A DNA stretch of 7,893 bases from Bacteroidales bacterium. Lineage in GTDB: Bacteria > Bacteroidota > Bacteroidia > Bacteroidales > ML635J-15. The notes under the pieces were generated by a model. That model was not told the DNA's origin and made no database searches. It was given only the letters and a program-made list of their open reading frames with translations. The position numbers and the translations under genes were made by a program. The stretch spans positions 1-7,893 of the forward strand of contig JAQVPT010000165.1 in NCBI GenBank assembly GCA_028701945.1, in the 5' to 3' direction. Below are positions 1 through 6,800 of the stretch, in pieces. Within the stretch, counting starts at the first letter, position 1. Each line of letters starts with the position of its first letter.

Positions 1-1286
1 TCTGTAAGTCTGTAGTATTGAGTGTTTTTCATCTTTTTTATTGCTCCACGTTCTCTTAATTTTCTCAGTTCATAAGCAATTTTTGCAGTTTTTGGATTTT
101 CTTTTAATTTTTCTCGCAAATGCTTATTTTTAAAACCAGAAACTAGATTCACATCACACAATAATACAGCATACAATTCTAACTGTTCTTTTTTTCGTAA
201 ATCTGGTGCTGCAACTCGAACTCCTTTTTCTGTAACAATTGCTTGCTGATATTTTTCATAAATATCTGTTGTCAGAGAATTAATGTCAATATCACACAAG
301 GTGTTCAAATAGCGACTGTTGCATTTGAGTCCATACCAATAGTATGCCTGCAAATTACAGGCTGGCTTTTTTAGCTTTAACCTGGGCAAATCCGGATTGT
401 TAATTGTGGTTTCGACTCTCAGCAAACAGCCGCTTTTATTGTAACACTTTATGGAATTTTTTTCCAACCAATGTTTTATACAAGCTTGTACGGAATACAT
501 ATTTTGAGTACTCTTACTGTTATGTACAGGCTTTGAAAGACCAAATATTTTGGTCAACCTATCGGGTAATCCGAGGGTATGGTGCTTTTGTAGCACACGT
601 TGGAAAAAGGAATTTGCAAATTTAGCGGATTTGAAAATTATATTGCTTGATATTTCTGTCTGATAAGTAAACCATTTATGAGTCAATAATTTAGAACGTG
701 TTGAACGCTCACCTTTATCAAAACGAAAAAACAGACGCATCCAGTAAGAAATTCTATTCAATGCAATACTCGGCTGAAACTCTTCCACCAGACTTTTTAG
801 TAATTCTTTGTCTGAAACTTGTACAAAAGAATTGTCTTTCATCTTATAATCTACACCAGAAATGTCAAATTGCTGCTTGATGTAATTATGTCCATTCATA
901 TAAAACTCACACACAAATGGTAAATAGCTTGAGATCTTTAAATAACACAAGCCGAGTTTATTATCATGAATGTAAATGTAATATTGACTAACAAATTTCT
1001 TACACGAATACATTTTTGTGAAATTCTTACCCGCCTTTGTTTTGATATCTTTATTTGCAAATGTGCTAGTGTTTTCCAATGCCTTAATAATGCAAATTAC
1101 ATTATCCGTTTTCTGTTTTCTTTCAATCTCTTTTGAGTATAATTCTTTTACAAAATTTAGCTTAGAATTGTATTTTTTATTTTCTTCTTTTCCCCACCAG
1201 TGTATAGGGATATCCATTTTTGTTGCCAGTTTTTTAATATGAGAATTTAACTGATCAGTCAATGTTTTAAAAACACCATTGCTATT
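1..1286 (-). CDS. Uncharacterised multi-domain protein with C-terminal winged-helix-like segment, probably 5'-truncated, running off left edge
   Basis: The minus strand is open without a stop for 428 codons from 1286 to 3 and continues past the left edge. Upstream it is closed by a TAA at 1289-1287. It has no convincing start: the first ATG is at 1217 (residue 24) and a TTG is at 1262. From memory, the core (residues 269-298, with NSIKCYNKSG and LRVETTINNP) and the stretch around residues 92-155 (YLPFVCEFYMNG, DYKMKDNSFVQV) match a family of uncharacterised proteins found in Planctomycetes, Verrucomicrobia and Bacteroidota. Those proteins have a further N-terminal part that is not seen here. 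Residues 366-428 are Lys/Arg-rich and helical, ending in GAIKKMKNTQYYRLT, like a winged-helix DNA-binding domain. Function is unknown. DNA binding, or an origin in a mobile element, is only inference. The absent N-terminus suggests decay or truncation, although the long intact frame argues against old decay. Confidence 0.72.
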
Positions 1287-1403
1287 TTATTATCAGGTAA
1301 TATTCATTTTCATTCTGGCTACAAATGTTTATTTTATTTTTGAGCTGTCTTTTTTCTTTATTTATGTTTTCTCATGTGATTGCTTTTTCCTTAAAAAGAA
1401 AAT

Positions 1404-1419
1404 AACATCTTTCAATGTT
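1404..1419 (-). terminator. Weak candidate intrinsic terminator after the beta-barrel gene
   Basis: On the minus strand AACAT-TGAAAG-ATGTT forms a 5-bp stem with a 6-nt loop, followed by ATTTTCTTTTT. It begins 16 nt after the stop codon of the upstream beta-barrel gene. The stem is short and AT-rich, so this is tentative. Confidence 0.35.
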
Positions 1420-1434
1420 GCCAATAATGCTTTA

Positions 1435-2112
1435 TTATTTTATTTGATAGCCAATTTTAATTCCAAATACTCCATTCGGCGCAAATCTATTGCCTTCTTT
1501 GTAGTCGTAGCCGTCAAGCCAATTGTCTTTAGGTGGCACCCATTCGCCAATTGTCGGATATGAGGTAAACCTTGTAATAACATACCTAATTCCAAGCCCG
1601 AAATAAATATCAAATAATAGTGTTGGTTTTTTAAAGATATACTGATAGCCAAATTTTAAATTGCTGCTAAATGCGTATTTTTTTATTCCAATATTGTCAA
1701 GATAGCTGTCTAATGCATATCGATCTCCTGTAACATTGTCTGTAGCCCAATTTTGAGAAAACCTCTGGGATGAATTATATTGAACAAAAATAAAGTGTAA
1801 TTCAGGAGCTAAATACCATCTTTCTTTTTTTTCAAAGTAGTTTCTTTGTTCAATTCTTATTCTATGCCCTCTGTTGTCAGGATGTCCCTGTGTCAATCCG
1901 ATTTCAGGAAGTATCATTCCGTATTCAATTTGAAATGATTTTTGCGGCTTATAAGAAAACTCTCCTGCAAATTGTAAAGCGGAATAACCAATTAGCGAAG
2001 TTGGTGTCCACTTAAATAAAATTTTATTTTTTTTGATTATCGTAGTGTCACTTTGCCCGTAACAAAGTGCTACAATACACATTAAAAATATTATGTTGAA
2101 AATTACTTTCAT
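1435..2112 (-). CDS. Putative outer-membrane beta-barrel protein (DUF3575-like in style)
   Basis: The product is 225 residues if translation starts at the ATG at 2112, which gives a typical signal peptide (MKVIFNIIFLMCIVALCYG, then Q). The frame also has an ATG at 2151 that adds 13 residues (MFIKSKIDGITIT) and lies only 4 nt after the preceding small gene, so that start cannot be excluded. The mature part consists of alternating hydrophobic/aromatic strands separated by polar turns (WYLAPELHFIFVQY, SSNLKFGYQYIF, LLFDIYFGLGIRYVI) and ends in the strand GVFGIKIGYQIK. This is the usual pattern of small Bacteroidota outer-membrane barrels whose last strand ends in an aromatic-rich G-x-K-x-G-Y motif. 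The Cys in the signal peptide (VALC) does not make a good lipobox. Specific function is unknown. It is the last of three closely spaced minus-strand frames. Confidence 0.7.
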   Translation of the reverse strand: MKVIFNIIFLMCIVALCYGQSDTTIIKKNKILFKWTPTSLIGYSALQFAGEFSYKPQKSFQIEYGMILPEIGLTQGHPDNRGHRIRIEQRNYFEKKERWYLAPELHFIFVQYNSSQRFSQNWATDNVTGDRYALDSYLDNIGIKKYAFSSNLKFGYQYIFKKPTLLFDIYFGLGIRYVITRFTSYPTIGEWVPPKDNWLDGYDYKEGNRFAPNGVFGIKIGYQIK

Positions 2113-2155
2113 TGTTATAGTAATCCCGTCAATTTTAGATTTAATGAACATAATA

Positions 2156-2266
2156 CTAAAAAAAGATTTTTGATACTCCCCAAATTATTAATCCGATAAT
2201 ACCTAGTAATATGATTGCCGATAGTATTTGGCATGGAATACATTTTTTGATTTTTTGATTTTCCAT
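2156..2266 (-). CDS. Small single-span membrane protein, 36 residues
   Basis: A short frame starts at the ATG at 2266 and stops at 2158-2156. It encodes MENQKIKKCIPCQ followed by a long hydrophobic run (ILSAIILLGIIGLIIWG) and a short tail VSKIFF. The start is preceded by the A-rich TTTTTAAAGAA, an acceptable Bacteroidota translation start context. It begins 18 nt after the stop of the Cys/Trp repeat frame and ends 4 nt before the first ATG of the beta-barrel gene, so it fits into a tight three-frame unit. The N-terminus is basic and carries a C-x-x-C pair just before the membrane segment, which would place it on the cytoplasmic side by the positive-inside rule. No family is recognised. The composition and spacing support a real gene, but a frame this short could be chance. 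Confidence 0.5.
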   Translation of the reverse strand: MENQKIKKCIPCQILSAIILLGIIGLIIWGVSKIFF

Positions 2267-2284
2267 TTCTTTAAAAATTAATTA

Positions 2285-2746
2285 TTACCAACAGGTAATT
2301 TTTTTAATTACCCATGCAAACGCGACACAAATCCATTTAACAACAGTAGCCCAAGCAACACAAACCCATGATGAAACCCAATACCATGCAACACAAACAA
2401 TATGGGTTACCCAATACCAAGCTACACATACAAGATTTGTAACCCAATACCACGCTACGCACACCAGATGAGAAACCCAATACCAACCCTTGCATACCCA
2501 ATTGGAAATCCAAACCAAAGCATTACAAGCCCAAGAACATGGCCACCATGTACAACAAGAGTTGTACCCTTGGTCTGCCCACTGTGAACATGCATTGTAA
2601 CCTTGGTCTTGGTATTGAGAGCAAGCGTTGTATCCTTGGTCTTGATATTGAGAACAGGCATTATAACCTTGGTCTTGATATTGAGAACAGGCATTGTAAC
2701 CGTTATCTCTATATTCGAGACATTGTTGAACTGTTTGCTGTGCACT
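2285..2746 (-). CDS. Cys/Trp-rich 11-residue tandem repeat protein lacking its own start codon
   Basis: This frame is open for 153 codons from 2746 to a TAA at 2287-2285, and is closed upstream by TAA and TGA at 2752-2747. It contains no start codon before the repeats; an internal TTG at 2518 would remove half of them. It encodes repeat units of 11 residues, each starting with Cys: CLEYRDNGYNA, CSQYQDQGYNA three times, CSQWADQGYNS, an irregular 10-residue CCTWWPCSWA, then CNALVWISNWV, CKGWYWVSHLV, CVAWYWVTNLV, CVAWYWVTHIV, CVAWYWVSSWV, CVAWATVVKWI, CVAFAWVIKKI and a final TCW. The Cys register holds across the polar and Trp-rich halves, which is the main reason for choosing this frame. No function is assigned; I have a vague memory of similar repeats in other bacteria. 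An 11-residue period would suit a membrane-active or stacked helical structure. The gene seems broken at its 5' end, where an IS fragment abuts it. Confidence 0.6.
   Translation of the reverse strand, partial: SAQQTVQQCLEYRDNGYNACSQYQDQGYNACSQYQDQGYNACSQYQDQGYNACSQWADQGYNSCCTWWPCSWACNALVWISNWVCKGWYWVSHLVCVAWYWVTNLVCVAWYWVTHIVCVAWYWVSSWVCVAWATVVKWICVAFAWVIKKITCW
2297..2527 (-). repeat. 33-bp tandem repeats encoding Trp-rich units, seven copies
   Basis: Seven 33-bp units in the same reading frame start at 2527, 2494, 2461, 2428, 2395, 2362 and 2329. The middle ones share TGTGTAGCTTGGTATTGGGT-type sequence and encode C-V-A-W-Y-W-V followed by four variable residues. The first and the last two units are diverged. 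Confidence 0.8.
2591..2722 (-). repeat. 33-bp tandem repeats, four copies
   Basis: Four consecutive 33-bp units (starting at 2722, 2689, 2656 and 2623 on the minus strand) encode the polar 11-residue repeats. The three units from 2689 to 2591 are nearly identical and all encode CSQYQDQGYNA, with changes only at third codon positions. The unit at 2722 is more diverged (CLEYRDNGYNA). Confidence 0.85.
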
Positions 2747-2829
2747 TCATTATCTTCGCTGATTGATAAATCCATAGACAGAGGAAATAATACTAACTGA
2801 TTTCGAGATATTCCATTAATGTATTTCAT
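2743..2829 (-). pseudogene. N-terminal remnant of an IS1182-like transposase
   Basis: From the ATG at 2829 the frame reads MKYINGISRNQ, LVLFPLSMD and SISEDNEV. From memory this matches the start of IS1182-type transposases (pattern NG-x-x-RNQ-x-x-LFP-x-x-x-D-x-x-I-x-EDN-x-V), which would continue with RLIDAFVDSL. The similarity stops after EDNEV, where the next codons read HSKQF. This is also where the Cys/Trp repeat frame opens one base out of phase. The remnant keeps only about 29 codons of a transposase that is normally several hundred residues long, so it is not functional. The frame itself continues to 2455 by reading the repeats out of phase, without a stop, giving a 124-codon chimeric frame that I do not regard as a real protein. 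Confidence 0.65.
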
Positions 2830-2833
2830 ACAG

Positions 2834-2864
2834 TAAATATACTAATTACCAAAGAGTTAGCAAA
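2834..2864 (-). promoter_or_regulatory. Bacteroidota-type promoter upstream of the transposase remnant and repeat gene
   Basis: On the minus strand TTTG (2864-2861) is followed after exactly 19 nt by TATATTTA (2841-2834). This matches the Bacteroidota TTTG / TAnnTTTG pattern with one mismatch at the last base. The ATG at 2829 begins only 4 nt after the -7 box, so a transcript from here would be leaderless or nearly so for the remnant. Confidence 0.5.
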
Positions 2865-2923
2865 ATAAAATAAGCATATTTTATTAACAATTGATTATTA
2901 ATAAAGTTGGGTTTTTAGACAGT

Positions 2924-3134
2924 CTAACGGTTGCGGCTATGTGGAGTGTGGAATAATACAGATTTCACTGTCTTTTTAGCACTTAGCCAAACCGCTGATA
3001 TATTCATTCGTTAATTATAAATTTTGCTGTTGTAAATATAGGTAAAATTTTTAAAAGCGGTTTGGCGGATTTTAAATAGTGAAATTACTTTCAAAGTTCC
3101 TGCTAAACTCCGCATTATACATAGGTGCTGTTAG
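2924..3134. repeat. Nested imperfect palindrome of about 210 bp, possible multi-copy or attC-like element
   Basis: Five arm pairs are nested around a 59-nt loop (2997-3055): CTAAC (2924-2928) with GTTAG (3130-3134), CTATGT (2937-2942) with ACATAG (3119-3124), GGAGT (2943-2947) with ACTCC (3107-3111), ATTTCACT (2962-2969) with AGTGAAAT (3078-3085), and GCCAAACCGCT (2986-2996) with AGCGGTTTGGC (3056-3066). The arms are unequal in spacing, so the element would fold with bulges. It fills most of the 367-bp gap without genes between the lipoprotein gene and the transposase remnant. Read on the minus strand it ends in GTTAGAC, which fits the GTTRRRY core of integron attC sites, but the other end (CGCTAAC) fits poorly and the length exceeds usual attC sites. 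A mobile miniature element or intergenic repeat is an equally good reading. Confidence 0.6.
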
Positions 3135-3196
3135 CGTTTCGTTGTTTATTCTAAAAGAAATTAGGTTGACAGATTAATTGTATATTGTTATTTGTC

Positions 3197-3766
3197 TTAC
3201 TGATATACGTCGTCGAATGGTGTTTTAAGTTTTCTTGTATCTTTTCTTCTTCTAGTTTTATAATCATCCTTTAATTCATTGCGAATCTCTCTACGTATTT
3301 TCCAGTTTTTACTAAAACCTCTTGAATAAAGTAAATTCATTTTTTTATCATACTTGCTCTGCTCTTTGACTGTTATATTTCGCTCAGCTTTTAATTTTTC
3401 TGCTTTTTTTTGAGCACGTTTTACAAAATTTGCATAATCTTTTTCGAACCCAATTTTTAAATCACATGTGTCGATGCCTCTAATTGTATAAGTTAAGATG
3501 TATCCACAAGTACAATGCGCTCCTGTCGAGTTTTTTCTCGTTATTAGAATTAAACTGTCATTTCTTAATTCCACAGCTCCCCAATATTTTGTTAAACAAA
3601 GGTCTCCAGTTCCATAATCAATTGTTAAATTTCCTTTTTCGTCATAGCTAATTGAAGATAATCCATAAGGACAATTTCTAGAAATGCAATCAGAAACAAC
3701 AAAATCTTTTAATTTATTACAAGACATGAAGCTTAAGATAACTAAAGTGAATAATAGATATTTCAT
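3197..3766 (-). CDS. Putative lipoprotein with basic C-terminal half
   Basis: The product is 189 residues. It starts MKYLLFTLVILSFMSC, a short hydrophobic signal with Cys16 in a lipobox-like place (F-M-S-C, loose but usual for Bacteroidota), which suggests lipid anchoring. Residues 27-101 hold six further Cys (27, 32, 57, 85, 87, 101) in a small predicted beta-rich region, perhaps with disulfides. From about residue 108 the protein becomes highly charged and likely helical (VKRAQKKAEKLKAE, then RREIRNELKDDYKTRRRKDT). No family is recognised. The start is preceded by an AT-rich leader without a Shine-Dalgarno site. It lies 86 bp downstream of the T9SS gene on the same strand, and the gap shows no convincing terminator, so cotranscription is possible. 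The palindromic element lies 62 bp beyond its stop codon. Confidence 0.7.
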   Translation of the reverse strand: MKYLLFTLVILSFMSCNKLKDFVVSDCISRNCPYGLSSISYDEKGNLTIDYGTGDLCLTKYWGAVELRNDSLILITRKNSTGAHCTCGYILTYTIRGIDTCDLKIGFEKDYANFVKRAQKKAEKLKAERNITVKEQSKYDKKMNLLYSRGFSKNWKIRREIRNELKDDYKTRRRKDTRKLKTPFDDVYQ

Positions 3767-3852
3767 AAAATTTTGATGTATTTATGTATGTTTTGGCAAT
3801 TTTGCAGGCAAGGACTGCATCCTAAAGTAAAGAGGATAAATTAAACAAAAAA

Positions 3853-6800
3853 CTAATTGCAAATCAGCTTGTGAAAACTAGTTTTTTGACCGCTTGACAC
3901 TTGAAGATAATAAATGCCTGTAACAGCATTTTCGAAGTTGATGGATTCTGGAACTCCCGGAGTTATTGTTCTATCCCAAGTTTGAATCAATTGACCTGCA
4001 GGATTGAACAACTTAAGTTCGACTTTTTGGGCTGATTGAATGTTGTTGAGTTGAATAAATACCGTTCCATAATTAGGGTTTGGGTACAAATAAACGAAAT
4101 TAGATCCATCGCTCTCGTCTATGCCAACACAAAAAACAAAGATTATGTCAATTTGGTCTGTTGCGTTACAACCATTGTCAGTCACTGTAACACCAATAGT
4201 ATGCGTTCCAAGTCCAAAATCAGCATAATTAATACTAAGTTGCTGGTTTTCGCCGCCGGTTGTCCAGATATACGAATCGTGAGTGCCCGCATCGAGTATT
4301 ATATTTTCCGTTTGACAAAGTGTTGTATCATTTCCTAAGAAAATTATAGGCAGTGGAATTACAGACAGTGTGAGTTCAACTATACTATCGCAGCCAGCAG
4401 CAGAAACGAGAGTTTCCAAATAAATTCCGCCTGTTGTAATATTATTTCCGTTAAAGAAATACGAATCGCCTTCACAAATTGAATGCGAATAAGCTGATGT
4501 TACTGTTGAGGATTCGCTTACATGAATGGTATCGCTACCCGAGCAACCATAACTATTGGTTACTTCAACAAAATAAATTCCAGTTGCATTTACAATAAGT
4601 GTTTGATTAGTCGACATATCTGACCATAAATACGAAGAAAAAATGCCAGCATTTAGCGTTATTGGATTGTTCTCGCATACAACTTGGTCTGGTCCCAAGT
4701 CTGGAACAGGAAGTGAATTGAAAGTGACCACAATCTGATCGGTATTACTACAAGAATTGTTATCGGTAACGGTTACACTATATGTGTTTGAGTTTGTAAC
4801 AACTAAATTCTGTGCAGTGCTTCCACCTGTCCAAAGATATGTTGCAAATATTCCTGCATCGAGCACTATATTTTCTCCTTCGCAAAGTGTTGTATCATTT
4901 CCTAAGAAAATCACAGGCAAAGGAAGTACAGATAATGTGAGTTCAACAATGCTGTCGCAGCCAGCCGCAGAAGATAGTGTTTGGAAATAAATTCCGCCAG
5001 TTGTAAGGTAGTTTCCATTAAATAAATACGAATCGCCTTCACAAATTGAATGCGAATAAGCTGAAGTTACTGTTGAGGATTCGCTCACATGAATGGTGTC
5101 GCTAGCAGTACAACCATAAATGTTGGTTACTTCGAGAGAATAAATTCCGGCAGCATTTACAATAAGTGTTTGATTTGTCGACATATCGGACCATAAATAC
5201 GAAGAAAATGCACCTGCATTTAGCGTTATTGGATTGTTATCGCATATAACTTGGTCGGTTCCCAAATTTACAATAGGAAGAGCATGAAAAGTTACAACAA
5301 TATAATCGGAATTACTACAAGAATTATTATCCGTAACAGTTACGCTATATGTGTTTGTGTTTGTAACAACTAAATTCTGTGCAGTACTTCCACCAGTCCA
5401 GAGATATGATGCAAATGTTCCTGCATCTAGCGTAAGGGTTGAGCCAACACACATTGCTGTATCGTTGCCCAAATTTATATCGGGAAGCGCAAAAACACTA
5501 ATTTGTATTGCATCTGTTGATATACAACCATTTACATCGGTAACTGTAACCGAGTAATTGCTCGTAGTACTAGTAGAAATATTTATAGATTGCGAAGTTT
5601 GAGTATTGCTCCACAAATATGATTGGAACGATCCTGCATTTATAACTAAATTGCTCATGGAACAGATGGTTGTATCGTTTCCAAGATGAACGTATTGCTG
5701 AGGTAGAATTACAATAGTGTCGCGTCTGATACATCCTAGAGTGTCGGTTGCTGCAACAAAATAAGTTCCGGGTAAAGTAACGTTAATAATTTGAGTTGTA
5801 GCACCAGTGCTCCACAAATATGATTCAAAATGATTACTGGCATCAATACTGATATTTTCTCCGTCGCAAATAGTTTTATCAATTCCAAGATCAACTAAAG
5901 GTGCAATGCAATCTGTAACTTCAACAACATGTTTGAAAAGCGGACCCCAGAAATTATTTTGGTCTTTAATGCGGATATTAAAAACATGCGCACCAAGACT
6001 TAAACCTAGTGTTGGCACATTGCTACTCGTAAGTGTTTCAATTGCTTCGTCTAGATTGCCATCGAGAGCTAAAATAGTATATCCATTTCCTTCACCAGGG
6101 TCGGTATCCCAAAAACATTCCGCTTGAATAACTTTTTTGTCGCTTGCAACAATAGTATTTTCTATATGTACAACTCTAGTAAAAGTTGGTCCCCAAAAAT
6201 TTCCGAAGTCTTTTACTCGAATATTAAAAGTATGTAATCCAACAGCTGGCTGACTAGCAGCATTGCTAAAAACAGTTTCGATTGCTTGGTCAAAATTTCC
6301 GTCTATAGCAAGAATTGTAGTTCCATTTCCCGCACCTGGATCGGTATCCCAAAAGTATTCGGCCTGAATTATTTTTTTATCGGTTGCAACAATGATGCTT
6401 TCAATATTTATAACTCTTGTAAAAGTAGGACCCCAGAAATTGCCGAAGTCTTTTACTCGAATATTAAAAGTATGTAATCCAACAGCTGGCTGACTAGCAG
6501 CATTGCTAAAAACAGTTTCTATGGCTTCGTCAAAATTTCCGTCTAAAGCAAGAATTGTAGTTCCATTTCCGTTTCCGGGATCAGTATCCCAAAAATATTC
6601 AGCTTGAATTATTTTTTTGTCGGTCGCAATAATAGCATTTTCTACACTCACAACTCTTGTAAAAGTAGGACCCCAGAAATTTCCAAAGTCTTTTACTCGA
6701 ATATTAAAAGTATGCAGTCCAGCAGCTGGTTGATTTACTCCACTGCTAAAAACAGTTTCTATGGCTTGGTCAAAATTGCCGTCGAGAGCAAGAATTGTAG

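Noticed and set aside
404..1563. Several plus-strand frames of 60-94 codons
   Set aside because: They lie opposite the long minus-strand frame at the left edge or the beta-barrel gene, and their products are low-complexity Phe/Leu/Ser-rich sequences typical of antisense AT-rich DNA.
2591..2722. CRISPR-like array of 33-bp units
   Set aside because: The units are directly adjacent with no unique spacers, and they preserve a protein reading frame.
2402..2800. Plus-strand frames over the repeats (61, 75 and 65 codons)
   Set aside because: They are antisense readings of 33-bp repeats, in which a stop-free frame tends to stay open by repetition. No start context or neighbouring plus-strand gene supports them.
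2455..2829. 124-codon minus frame from the ATG at 2829 across the repeats
   Set aside because: Only its first about 29 codons resemble a known protein. The rest reads the repeats out of phase, giving low-complexity NIKTKVIMPVL, while the other phase keeps a regular Cys register and continues into the Trp-rich half.
3767..3852. Terminator or regulatory RNA between the T9SS gene and the lipoprotein gene
   Set aside because: Only 4-bp stems such as GCAG/CTGC can be formed, and no T-tract follows them.
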